DNA from: CAYJPA01 sp964371945 | GTDB lineage: Bacteria; Chloroflexota; Chloroflexia; Thermomicrobiales; UBA6265 | Assembly: GCA_964371945.1 (NCBI GenBank) | Contig: CAYJPA010000082.1 | Coordinates: 1-28,611, forward strand | DNA length: 28,611 nucleotides | Direction: 5' to 3' | The notes under the pieces: generated by a model | What the model was told of the DNA's origin: nothing | What the model saw: the letters and a program-made list of their open reading frames with translations, nothing else | Databases searched by the model: none | Program-made: the position numbers and the translations under genes | In this document: one piece after another, positions 6,794 through 14,480 of the stretch | Numbering within the stretch: the stretch's first letter is position 1 | Layout: each line of letters starts with the position of its first letter

Positions 6794-7813
6794 ATGACGG
6801 TATCGACCAGGATTCAGCGCACGGCCCTGCGGCGTACCGACGTTTTCGGGATCATGCGCACCGACCTCGACCGGGTGAATGCACGCGTGCTCGAGGTTGC
6901 GCGGGTTAACCATCCTGCCGCGGCATCCCTTGTCAACGATATCGTTCAAGCGGGAGGCAAGCGTCTCCGGCCGCTCGTGCTGTTGCTTGCAGCCCGTGCG
7001 TTTGATTACGAGTCTCGCTTTCCCGAGTTAATCACCGCCGCTGCCGGCGTCGAGCTCCTCCACACCGCGTCATTGATCCATGACGACACCGTCGATCGCT
7101 CCGCGTTGCGAAGAGGCAAACCGACGCTCAACTCGGTTCTAAGTGCTGGGGCGACGATCTTGATCGGCGATTATCTCTTCGCTCAATCGGCGATGCTCGC
7201 GGCGGCTACCGGCAATGTGCGAGTAGTCGCGATCTTCGCGTCGACGCTGGGCTCGCTCTGTGATGGTCAGCTTCGTGAGATGTTCGACGGCCACCTGTTG
7301 GATCAGTCGCAAGCGGACTACGAGGCGAGGATCTACGGCAAAACGGCCTCCCTCTTTGCCGGTGCGGCGGAGATGGGCGCGGTCCTCGGCAACGCCTCCG
7401 AAGAACAAATCCAGCGTCTGCGTCAATACGGATCCGATATAGGGATGGCCTTCCAAATCGTGGACGATATGCTGGATGTTACAGGCGGCACCAACGACCT
7501 TGGAAAGCCAGCCGGCAATGACCTCAAACAAGGCACGATCACGTTGCCGACGATGCTGTACGCCGCGTCGATTGCCCGGGATTCGGATGACTGGGAACGG
7601 TTGGAGCGTGTCGCTTCCGGCAACGTGTTCGATGAGTCGGAGTTTTCAGCCCTAATCGACGCGATCCGGGAATCGGGTGCGGTCGACCGGACATTCGCGA
7701 TCGCGGAATCGTTCGTGGAGCGCGCCAAAGCTCAGATCGCATTTCTGCCCGAGCCGGAAACACGGGATCTGTTGTCAGAAATTGCGGAAATCGCCCTCAG
7801 CCGGAATTCGTAA
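6794..7813 (+). CDS. Polyprenyl diphosphate synthase (heptaprenyl/octaprenyl type)
   Basis: The 339-aa protein is a trans-isoprenyl diphosphate synthase that adds isopentenyl diphosphate to an allylic primer, making the long side chain of menaquinone or other prenyl lipids. Both aspartate-rich metal-binding motifs are intact: DDTVD (97-101) in LIHDDTVD and DDMLD (224-228) in FQIVDDMLDVTGG. GGKRLRPLV (54-62) is the diphosphate-binding segment. Small residues before the first motif (ELLHTASLIHDD) fit a long-chain rather than farnesyl-type enzyme, but chain length cannot be read firmly from sequence. An AAGG lies about 7 nt before ATG 6794; ATG 6854 is a less likely alternative. The gene is single, with its own promoter and palindrome. 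Confidence 0.93.
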   Translation: MTVSTRIQRTALRRTDVFGIMRTDLDRVNARVLEVARVNHPAAASLVNDIVQAGGKRLRPLVLLLAARAFDYESRFPELITAAAGVELLHTASLIHDDTVDRSALRRGKPTLNSVLSAGATILIGDYLFAQSAMLAAATGNVRVVAIFASTLGSLCDGQLREMFDGHLLDQSQADYEARIYGKTASLFAGAAEMGAVLGNASEEQIQRLRQYGSDIGMAFQIVDDMLDVTGGTNDLGKPAGNDLKQGTITLPTMLYAASIARDSDDWERLERVASGNVFDESEFSALIDAIRESGAVDRTFAIAESFVERAKAQIAFLPEPETRDLLSEIAEIALSRNS

Positions 7814-7868
7814 GGTCAGAATAGTCAGCGAACGAGTTGTCGTACCGGACTGGTCGGTGTTGGGAAAC

Positions 7869-7948
7869 GGCAGACACGGCGGTCTGCCCCTACAGATGAT
7901 TGACATTCCACGATGTACATCGTGGGTATGATGTAACCCCGTAAGGGG
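7869..7948. repeat. Cluster of three short hairpins, REP-like
   Basis: Three compact inverted repeats follow one another between the convergent polyprenyl synthase and 198-aa protein genes. They are GGCAGAC/GTCTGCC (7869-7875 and 7882-7888), the perfect 18-bp palindrome CCACGATGTACATCGTGG (7908-7925), and CCCC-GTAA-GGGG (7937-7948). The text around the first (GGTCTGCCCCTACAG) and third (GTAAGGGGCGAACCTCCG) resembles dispersed intergenic repeats that I associate with Chloroflexota genomes. That resemblance is from memory and not checked. No tandem periodicity or spacer pattern suggests CRISPR. Confidence 0.5.
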
Positions 7949-8039
7949 CGAACCTCCGGTTTTCCCCATTTGACAACCCCATGAGCTCGATAAGGAACGA
8001 TGTCCGTCTTCGCGATCGCTACGGTGCGATCGGTTCGGT

Positions 8040-8636
8040 CTACAACGCGACCAGGCTCGTTTCGTACATGCGTTGGAAGAGACGCGGCCAAAAGGTGCCG
8101 CTGGGATCGACGGTTTCGAACTCGGCTTCGAGCTCGGTCGGCATATCCGGGGTCACCAGAATCGTGGCAAGCTTCTTCTGGTAGCGGGCGTCAATCGTCT
8201 GGTCGAGAAAGGTCGCTTCGTGCCAGTGGTGCGGTTTCAGCCCGGTGAGCACCAGCAGATCACTAAAGAGCAGCTTTTCGCGCGTATCGGCCGTCACGTG
8301 ACGAGCAACCTCGTACCCCTTCTTGGCGGCCGGGTCCGAAAATTCGCCCTCGGAATCGGGCACCAGCTCTTGAAGTCCGACCTCGTTCACATAGGCGCTC
8401 AGGGCAAAGTCACGCCAGGGCACCATGTACGCACTGACTGACTGTTCGTGTTCCGCGAGGCGGTGCTGGATAAAGGTCGAGATCCGCCGTGAACGGCCAC
8501 TCGACGCGTTGAAAATGAACCAGCCCTGCCCCTGCCGCAGGCGCTGTTCGAACGCATCGAAATAGATGCTGAGCCTGAGGAGCAAATCCCGATCTTGAAG
8601 AGGGGCCAAGTCGATGAGATCAGAAGTATCAGCCAT
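8040..8636 (-). CDS. Conserved-looking protein of unknown function (198 aa)
   Basis: I do not recognise a family. The product is soluble-looking, with no signal peptide or membrane segment and no cysteine. It is rich in aromatic and charged residues (LSIYFDAFEQRLRQGQGWFIF, KPHHWHEATFLDQTIDARYQ). A cluster of His at about residues 134-138 (PHHWH) could bind metal, but this is weak. Translation evidence is strong: a near-perfect AAGGAGGT (8649-8642) sits 5 nt before the ATG at 8636. It follows the nucleoside hydrolase gene after 103 bp and may be the last gene of that leftward train, or have its own promoter; a TATGAT is present upstream without a good -35. Confidence 0.7.
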   Translation of the reverse strand: MADTSDLIDLAPLQDRDLLLRLSIYFDAFEQRLRQGQGWFIFNASSGRSRRISTFIQHRLAEHEQSVSAYMVPWRDFALSAYVNEVGLQELVPDSEGEFSDPAAKKGYEVARHVTADTREKLLFSDLLVLTGLKPHHWHEATFLDQTIDARYQKKLATILVTPDMPTELEAEFETVDPSGTFWPRLFQRMYETSLVAL

Positions 8637-8739
8637 TGCTGACCTCCTTGTTAGAATCGCCGCCGGCCGCAGCCACCGCCCGTTATGTCCATCATAGCGG
8701 CGAATTTACCACGACACACGGGACAATTGGCACATATCC

Positions 8740-9657
8740 TCAACGATCTTCAACTTCAAGGCGTTTCAGGAACATCGAATTGAACCGTTCAGTCTCGACC
8801 GATCTCGCTACTTTCGCGCCGACAGGCGTCTCGTGCAGCGTCGTCTTGCCCCGCTCTTCACCTTCCAAACTGACCGAGATTGTCCCGGTCGCAAATCCCG
8901 CGAGTGATGCATTGGTCGCGATCGCCAGCGCAAGCGGATCGTGTAGATAGAAGCTGTTCTTGTCTCGAGTTGTGAAGGAGCGCTCATATACCTTGTGCAA
9001 CAGTCTCGCCGCGGGAGATGCGCTTGCTCCCGCTCGATCCCACTCTTCGCGCGAAATGAACGCCTGGTGGCTCGCGTCAAGGCCGATCACCGTCATATCG
9101 GCAAACGGCGCGCAAAAGACCTGTTCCGCCGCCTCAGGATCGACATAGATATTGAACTCCGCGTACTTCGTCGTATTGCCTGGATTGAAATACGAGCCGC
9201 CCATAATGACGACCCGCTTCAACAGCGTCGTGATGGAGGGCTCGACATTCAACGCGATTGCCAGATTGGTCAGCGGTCCGACGCAAACAAGAGTGATCTC
9301 ACCGGGTCGTGCAAATGCCATGCGGATAATCGCTGCCGGACCGCGATCACGCCCCGGTTCCGCGGGCGAAGCCGGCAACCGCGTGTTGCCCAAACCGTTG
9401 GTGCCATGCACGTGCGCGGCATCGTGATGCGGCCGCACCAACGGACGGCTGGCGCCCCGATGCACGGGAACGCTCTCCACACCCAGCCAGCTCAACACCC
9501 GCAACGTGTTATCGGTCGTTTGCGTGATGTCGACATTACCCGCGACGGTCGAGACTGCAAGAAGTTCGATCTCCGGCGAGTTGACTGCAAGCGCGAGCGC
9601 GGCGGCGTCATCGATGCCGGTATCAACGTCGAGAATAAACGGTTGCTTCTCGCACAT
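8740..9657 (-). CDS. Inosine-uridine-preferring nucleoside hydrolase family protein
   Basis: The 305-aa enzyme belongs to the family that hydrolyses the N-glycosidic bond of nucleosides to free base and ribose, using a bound calcium. The N-terminal Asp cluster is DVDTGIDD (10-17), where the family usually has DTDPGxDD. GTNGLG (85-90) and the C-terminal HDPLALA (His239-Asp240) supply the other expected catalytic and metal ligands. Substrate preference cannot be read. Its ATG overlaps the stop of the upstream ThDP enzyme by one base (TAATG), so translation is coupled. There are no other purine or pyrimidine salvage genes nearby, which makes the partnership with a ThDP enzyme unusual. Confidence 0.92.
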   Translation of the reverse strand: MCEKQPFILDVDTGIDDAAALALAVNSPEIELLAVSTVAGNVDITQTTDNTLRVLSWLGVESVPVHRGASRPLVRPHHDAAHVHGTNGLGNTRLPASPAEPGRDRGPAAIIRMAFARPGEITLVCVGPLTNLAIALNVEPSITTLLKRVVIMGGSYFNPGNTTKYAEFNIYVDPEAAEQVFCAPFADMTVIGLDASHQAFISREEWDRAGASASPAARLLHKVYERSFTTRDKNSFYLHDPLALAIATNASLAGFATGTISVSLEGEERGKTTLHETPVGAKVARSVETERFNSMFLKRLEVEDR

Positions 9658-11390
9658 TAGTGGCGGCTACCTCCAGCAACGCCCGCGGCCTTGCGGGCCT
9701 CGGCTTCGGTCCACGACGCCACCGGTGGCGTTTCCGTGATCTGGGATTCGGTGACAAAATCGACGAAGTACGGTCGGCCGTCGGCCAGTGCTTCCTGGAG
9801 CGCGGGTTTGATCTCGGCTGGGTCGACTACTTGCCGTGCCGCGAACCCAAAACCCCGGGCGATTGCGGCGTAATCAACCGGATTGAAGTCAACCGAGAAG
9901 TAGCGGTCTTGGTGATAAAGATGCTGGAGCTCTTTGATCCAGCCAAATGTTCCGTTGCTCGTCTGGATGACAACGACCGGAATGTTCAACCTGGAGATCG
10001 TCTCCAGCTCCCCGACCGACATGCCAAAGCTGCCGTCACCGGTCATGCCGATGACCCGGCGGCCATCCGCCGCGAAATGCGCGCCGACTGCACCGGGAAT
10101 CGCGTAGCCGAGTCCGCCGTGCGCTCGCGGGATGATCGTTGTGCGCCCCGCTTTTCTCAGTTCGTACTGAGCACCAAGATAGGGTGTCGGCGTACCGGGA
10201 TCGGCCACGATCAGCGCATCGTCGTCGAGCAATTCCCGCATGGCTCGTACAATCCGTTGCGGCTTGATCGGCCGGCTGTCGCTGCGCGCCTGAACCTCGA
10301 CGCCGGCCCAGTAACGATCCCGCTCCGCGAGGAGACTATCGATGCGCTCGCTGTTTCGCTTCCGAATTGCGTCCTTCTTCTGAATCGCGTCGAAAATGTC
10401 AGCGAGTGCGAGTTTTGCGTCGCCGGCGACAGGCACCGCGAGCCGGTAGTTGTTGCCAATCTCGAACGGCTCGACATCGATTTGAATCGCCGATTGAGCT
10501 CCATTGATGGACGGAACGGTCCAGTGATGAGTGGTGGTCGAATCAGTGCGACTGCCAATGAAGATCACGAGGTCAGCCCCGGCAACGGTGGTGTTCGTGT
10601 AAGCCCGAGCACCGTTCCCGCCGACGATCCCGATTGAGACGCGGCTCGTCTCTGCGATGCTTCCCTTGCCATTGATCGACGTCGCAACCGGAATGTCGAG
10701 CGCCTCGGCCAGCGCAGTCAGCTCATCCCAAGCGCCCGACGTGAGCACTCCCCCACCGGCAACAATCACTGGGCGAGCGGCGTTTGCAATCGCATCGGCC
10801 GCCCGTTGCACCAGGGTCGCATCAGGCCTCGTGCGCAGTGCCGGAGCGTGAGCGAAATCAGGAATGCCATAGACCGATGCGTCCGGCGTTTCGCCCTCGA
10901 GGGTGTCGGTCGGCAGTGAGAGGTGAACTCCCCCTGGCCGGCCCGACATCGCCATCCGGATTGCGCGGCGCGTCATTTCGGCGACGGTCAACGACGAATT
11001 GATGCGCGTATTCCACTTGGTGACTGGCCGGAAGAGCGATTCCTGATCGAGCTCAGTGAGCACACCGCGGCCGTGCTGCCCAACAGGCGTGTCCGAGGTC
11101 ATGCACAGGAGCGGAATGGCCGAACCGTGCGCTTCGGCCACGCCCGGCACGATGTACGTCGCGCCGCCGCCACTTGGCCCCTCGCAGACACCGAGCCGCC
11201 CGCTTGCACGGGCATAAACATCAGCCATAAACGATGCGGATCGTTCGTCCCGGGTCATGATGTGGGTGATTCGGTCACGGGAATCGAAGAGGGCGTCGTA
11301 GAAGGCCATGCTGGTGTCACCCGGCAATCCAAAGATGTGCTCGACACCGCTCTCGATGAGCACATCAACGAGCGCGCGGGCCCCTTGCAT
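9657..11390 (-). CDS. ThDP-dependent enzyme, acetolactate synthase/decarboxylase-like
   Basis: The 577-aa product has the three domains of the acetolactate synthase-like superfamily: N-terminal PYR domain (about 1-170), central domain (about 190-330) and C-terminal PP domain (about 375-555). The cofactor-activating glutamate is Glu49 (TRDERSASFMADVYARA), and the Mg-ThDP motif is GDGSFGMS...TSN (451-479). Because Glu49 is present, it is unlikely to be glyoxylate carboligase, which lacks this residue. There is no FAD-specific signature I can assert and no small ALS subunit gene nearby, so the reaction (acetolactate synthase, decarboxylase or other) is open. I moved the start to ATG 11390, which has GGAGG (11403-11399) 8 nt upstream; the upstream TTG at 11405 lies at that site. 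It lies 71 bp after glycerate kinase and overlaps the nucleoside hydrolase start. Confidence 0.9.
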   Translation of the reverse strand: MQGARALVDVLIESGVEHIFGLPGDTSMAFYDALFDSRDRITHIMTRDERSASFMADVYARASGRLGVCEGPSGGGATYIVPGVAEAHGSAIPLLCMTSDTPVGQHGRGVLTELDQESLFRPVTKWNTRINSSLTVAEMTRRAIRMAMSGRPGGVHLSLPTDTLEGETPDASVYGIPDFAHAPALRTRPDATLVQRAADAIANAARPVIVAGGGVLTSGAWDELTALAEALDIPVATSINGKGSIAETSRVSIGIVGGNGARAYTNTTVAGADLVIFIGSRTDSTTTHHWTVPSINGAQSAIQIDVEPFEIGNNYRLAVPVAGDAKLALADIFDAIQKKDAIRKRNSERIDSLLAERDRYWAGVEVQARSDSRPIKPQRIVRAMRELLDDDALIVADPGTPTPYLGAQYELRKAGRTTIIPRAHGGLGYAIPGAVGAHFAADGRRVIGMTGDGSFGMSVGELETISRLNIPVVVIQTSNGTFGWIKELQHLYHQDRYFSVDFNPVDYAAIARGFGFAARQVVDPAEIKPALQEALADGRPYFVDFVTESQITETPPVASWTEAEARKAAGVAGGSRH

Positions 11391-11461
11391 GATCAGAACC
11401 TCCAACGGGGAAGAAGGAATGACGTATCAGATGGCGAGACTATAGCAAAGGCGCGGCGAGG

Positions 11462-12778
11462 CTATTCGGACGATGCGATTCTGAGTGCCACGTAAATGTC
11501 GTTGACATTGGTGCCGGTGGGGCCGGACTCGATAACTCCCCCGGCTGCCCTGAACACCGCCAGGCTGTCATTGTTCACGAGAGCCCGTTCTGGATCGATG
11601 CCAAATCCGCGAGCATCCTTGATGGTTTTGGCCGTAACGATCGCTCCCGCAACTCCAGTAAGCGCGTCCTGTCCGTCGGTCGCAAGGCTCGCGACCATCC
11701 ACCCAGTCAAACCACGCTGTTCGAGCTCAATACCCGCCGCAAGCGCAAACTCGGTATTGCGCCCACCCTCGCCATTTCCGCACACGGTGACTGTTGCTTC
11801 TCCGCCACCAAGAAGCAAGTCAAGTTGGGAATCACAAGACTGCAACAGTTCAACCCAGCGCTTGGCGAGCTCGCGCGCTTCTCCCTGCTGCTCTTTCCGG
11901 ACGATTCGGGCGGTGCGGCCATTTTGACCTGCAGCCTTGGTGAATGCTTCCAAGGCGGATGCGTTGTCGCCAACGACAGCAGTGGCGTCATTTCCGAAGA
12001 TAACGTCGTCCACCGATTCACTTTCAGCTGAAAGCGCAGCGCGCACTCCGATGGGAACGCGGTCGATCACCTGATAGCGAACAAGCACATCGATCGCTCC
12101 CTCTCGAGTGAAATCGGTTGGAACGGTCGGCCCGCTGGCGATCACACGCAAGTCGTTGCCGAGCACATCCGATAGCAAAAGTGTGACAAAGTGCGCGTTT
12201 GGCGCCGATCGTCGCAGACCCCCTCCCTTCACGCGGCTGAGCGGAATCCGAACCGCGTTCAGATCTTGGATTGGCGCTCCGGCGCGCAACAGGAGGTCCG
12301 TGGTTGTCGCGACGTCAGTCAGGCTGACTCCAGCGATCGGCGCTTCCATCAGCGCCGAACCGCCGCCTGAGATCAGCGCCAAAACTACATCGCCTTCGCC
12401 GTAATCTGAAACCCGCGAGAGTAGCCGCTCGGTGGCTTCGATTCCCCGCCGATCGGGAATCGGGTGCGAGGCTTCGTATGCTTCGAATCGCTCCGGTAGC
12501 GGACTGTCGAGATGTCCATCCTTGGTGATAATCAAGCCGCGTTCGATCAAGTCTCCGCAAACAGCGCTCGCGCCTCGTGACATCCCGAGCGCAGCTTTGC
12601 CGATCGCCGCGACGAACAATCGACCGGTGATTGGTATCGTGCGATCGTCAACTTGCAGCACAAGGTCGCATCGCCGCAGGTGGCTCTGAACCGCGTTCGC
12701 CGGATTGACCGCCGACACCGCGGCGTCGAACCAGCGCCGGATCGCCGCCGCGGCTTCCTCCGCGGCAATGGGGATCAC
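11462..12778 (-). CDS. Glycerate 2-kinase, MOFRL family
   Basis: The 438-aa protein matches the GckA/TtuD-type glycerate kinases (DUF4147 N-terminal domain followed by a C-terminal MOFRL domain), which make 2-phosphoglycerate from D-glycerate and ATP. Recognisable segments are AAIGKAALGMSRGA, VLALISGGGSALMEAP, LLLSDVLGNDLRVIASGPTVP, and, in the MOFRL domain, LLLGGGEATVTVCGNGEGGRNTEFALA and ATDGQDALTGVAGAIV. The start is GTG, sharing GTGA with the rluD stop (12775-12778), so it is coupled to rluD. Its pathway partner in the window is unclear: no glycerate dehydrogenase or tartronate semialdehyde reductase is seen. The class V aminotransferase at 21946-23064 could feed hydroxypyruvate, but it is far away and this is only a possibility. 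Confidence 0.93.
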   Translation of the reverse strand: MIPIAAEEAAAAIRRWFDAAVSAVNPANAVQSHLRRCDLVLQVDDRTIPITGRLFVAAIGKAALGMSRGASAVCGDLIERGLIITKDGHLDSPLPERFEAYEASHPIPDRRGIEATERLLSRVSDYGEGDVVLALISGGGSALMEAPIAGVSLTDVATTTDLLLRAGAPIQDLNAVRIPLSRVKGGGLRRSAPNAHFVTLLLSDVLGNDLRVIASGPTVPTDFTREGAIDVLVRYQVIDRVPIGVRAALSAESESVDDVIFGNDATAVVGDNASALEAFTKAAGQNGRTARIVRKEQQGEARELAKRWVELLQSCDSQLDLLLGGGEATVTVCGNGEGGRNTEFALAAGIELEQRGLTGWMVASLATDGQDALTGVAGAIVTAKTIKDARGFGIDPERALVNNDSLAVFRAAGGVIESGPTGTNVNDIYVALRIASSE

Positions 12779-13812
12779 AGCCTTGATGCCCCGTCACGCT
12801 CCAGCCGCATCGTGTCCAGTGCTTTCGAAAGTTCCGGCGGCAGAGGCGCTTCGAATCGAACCAGCTCGCCCTCCGGTAGCGTAAATCCAAGCACGGCGGC
12901 ATGCAGGAACTGCCGGGAAACGATCGCAGACGCCCCGCCGGTCGGTCCCGAAAAGCGGTTATAGGTCACATCCGCGGCAACCGGGTGCCCGATGAACGCC
13001 AGATGCACACGAATCTGGTGAGTCCTGCCGGTGACGATCTCGACATCGAGCAGGGTCGCATCTGGAAAACGTTCGATAACCGTGAAGTGCGTCAGCGCAT
13101 CGCGAGCGCCGGAGAGCGCCGCCATCCGGCTGCGAGCAGACGGATCGCGCCCAATCGGCACGTCGATCGTCGCCTCATTTTCGGCCACTATCCCATGCAC
13201 AAGCGCAATGTATCGCTTTTCGACACTCCGGCTGTTCCACTGCTTGACGAGCGTCACGCGGGCGCGATCACTCTTTGCGACCACGATCAACCCACTGGTG
13301 TCTTTGTCGAGCCGGTGCACGATTCCGGGTCGGTTGCTCCCGGCAACCGAGATTTCGGGGGCATGAAAGAGCACCGCGTTCGAGAGTGTTCCATTCGGAT
13401 GACCGGGCGCTGGATGGACAACTAGGCCCGCCGGCTTGTTGATCACGATCACATCGCGGTCTTCGTAGACGATGTCGAGCGGGATGTTCTCCGGTTCCAG
13501 AACATCGACTAGCGGCTGTGGGATCACGATCGAAACGACCTGTCCCGGTGTCATCTTGAAGGTCTTGCGGCGAACGATGCCGTCGACCCATACTTGCTCT
13601 TCATCAATGAGCTGTTGAATGTAGGAGCGGCTGAAGTCGGTGAGATGCGACGCGATATACTTGTCGAGCCGCTCATTGAGATCCGTTCGGGTTGGCTTCA
13701 GCTCGATCGCGTTTCGGGCGAGCATCTCGTCTTCAATTGCTTCTTCACCGATCGCCTCGAGATCGAGCTCGATCGCCTGACCGGCATCTTGGCCATTCAG
13801 TGTCATCTTCAT
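12775..13812 (-). CDS. rluD: RluD-type 23S rRNA pseudouridine synthase
   Basis: The 345-aa enzyme is of the RluA/RluD family, which isomerises uridines in large-subunit rRNA. An S4 RNA-binding domain spans about 45-100 (LNERLDKYIASHLTDFSRSYIQQLIDE is its start). The catalytic domain carries HRLDKDTSG (166-174) with Asp169 as the expected catalytic residue, followed by VTGRTHQIRVHLAFIGHPV. An acidic N-terminal extension of about 40 residues precedes the S4 domain. The start ATG overlaps the lspA stop (ATGA, 13809-13812), and the rluD stop overlaps the glycerate kinase start. The pairing of lspA with an rluD-type gene is common in bacteria. The exact target positions (RluD or another RluA relative) are not provable here. 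Confidence 0.93.
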   Translation of the reverse strand: MKMTLNGQDAGQAIELDLEAIGEEAIEDEMLARNAIELKPTRTDLNERLDKYIASHLTDFSRSYIQQLIDEEQVWVDGIVRRKTFKMTPGQVVSIVIPQPLVDVLEPENIPLDIVYEDRDVIVINKPAGLVVHPAPGHPNGTLSNAVLFHAPEISVAGSNRPGIVHRLDKDTSGLIVVAKSDRARVTLVKQWNSRSVEKRYIALVHGIVAENEATIDVPIGRDPSARSRMAALSGARDALTHFTVIERFPDATLLDVEIVTGRTHQIRVHLAFIGHPVAADVTYNRFSGPTGGASAIVSRQFLHAAVLGFTLPEGELVRFEAPLPPELSKALDTMRLERDGASRL

Positions 13813-14342
13813 TCCGGCACATCCGTGAGAACCCGGCGATTCTCAGTTCGGGGTGAACGTTCGATTGGTGTTCGATCCATCTTTTGTTCATCTCTCATCG
13901 TTGCCAGGAATGCGACACCGATCCCGACCGTGATTGCGGCGTCCGCAATGTTGAACCGCGGCCAAGGACCGACCGTAAAGAAATCGCGCACGTAGCCGAA
14001 TCGGACTCGATCGATCACATTTCCGATCGCGCCGCCGGTAATCAGCGCGCCGGCGACCCAAATCCCCATGGAATCGCGATGTGCGCTGAGAAAGAGCGCC
14101 AGGACCGCCAGCACCACGAACGATGCCAGGGCCAGCACAAGTGTCGATCGGCCGCGCATCAATCCGAACGCAACTCCGGTATTCTCCGCATAGGAGAGAC
14201 CCAGCCAGTCCCCAAACAACCAGCGCTCCTGGCGAACGCTCTCGGGGCCGATCTGTCGCACAACCGCGGACTTCACAAGTTGATCGACAGCCACAACCGC
14301 CGCTGACAGCAACGTGAAAACCCACACTGAACGCGGATTCAT
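13809..14342 (-). CDS. lspA: Lipoprotein signal peptidase (signal peptidase II)
   Basis: The 177-aa membrane aspartic protease removes signal peptides from diacylglyceryl-modified prolipoproteins. Four hydrophobic segments are visible. Conserved blocks are AENTGVAFGL (52-61), GNVIDRVRFGYVRDF (107-121) and RFNIADAAI (129-137); the catalytic pair should be Asp120 and Asp134. The basic C-terminal tail is cytoplasmic. It is the first gene of the leftward run (lspA, rluD, glycerate kinase). The ATG at 14342 has only a weak purine-rich site (GGGGTGG). A 19-bp palindrome sits 15 bp upstream, in the divergent space before murG. Confidence 0.95.
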   Translation of the reverse strand: MNPRSVWVFTLLSAAVVAVDQLVKSAVVRQIGPESVRQERWLFGDWLGLSYAENTGVAFGLMRGRSTLVLALASFVVLAVLALFLSAHRDSMGIWVAGALITGGAIGNVIDRVRFGYVRDFFTVGPWPRFNIADAAITVGIGVAFLATMRDEQKMDRTPIERSPRTENRRVLTDVPE

Positions 14343-14356
14343 CGGCCCACCCCGGT

Positions 14357-14375
14357 CTGCTCAACGGTTGAGCAG
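14357..14375. promoter_or_regulatory. 19-bp perfect palindrome between lspA and murG
   Basis: CTGCTCAAC-G-GTTGAGCAG has 9-bp perfect arms around one base. It lies 15 bp before the lspA start and about 105 bp before the murG start. The position fits a shared operator, or a hairpin in the lspA 5' UTR. No regulator is identified. A TATACT at 14427-14432 is a possible murG -10 but lacks a clear -35. Confidence 0.5.
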
Positions 14376-14480
14376 TTCTCGATGGTAGCACAGCCCATGG
14401 CAGCGGCCGGACTCAAGTCACCGACTTATACTTCCAGATCGGCACACAAGCCGCGTACAACGCACAACTCAGGAAGAATA

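Noticed and set aside
7869..7948. A short CRISPR array
   Set aside because: The three hairpins differ in sequence and there are no regular repeats and spacers or cas genes.
9660..10637. A 325-codon rightward frame opposite the ThDP enzyme gene
   Set aside because: It is fully antisense to a clear coding gene and its product has no recognisable motifs; a shadow frame in GC-rich DNA.
9657..11390. Naming the ThDP enzyme glyoxylate carboligase because of the nearby glycerate kinase
   Set aside because: Glyoxylate carboligase lacks the cofactor-activating glutamate, which is present here as Glu49, and no tartronate semialdehyde reductase is nearby.
14382..14480. Upstream start for murG at 14382
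   Set aside because: It would add 33 residues unrelated to MurG, and ATG 14481 has AGGAAG immediately upstream.
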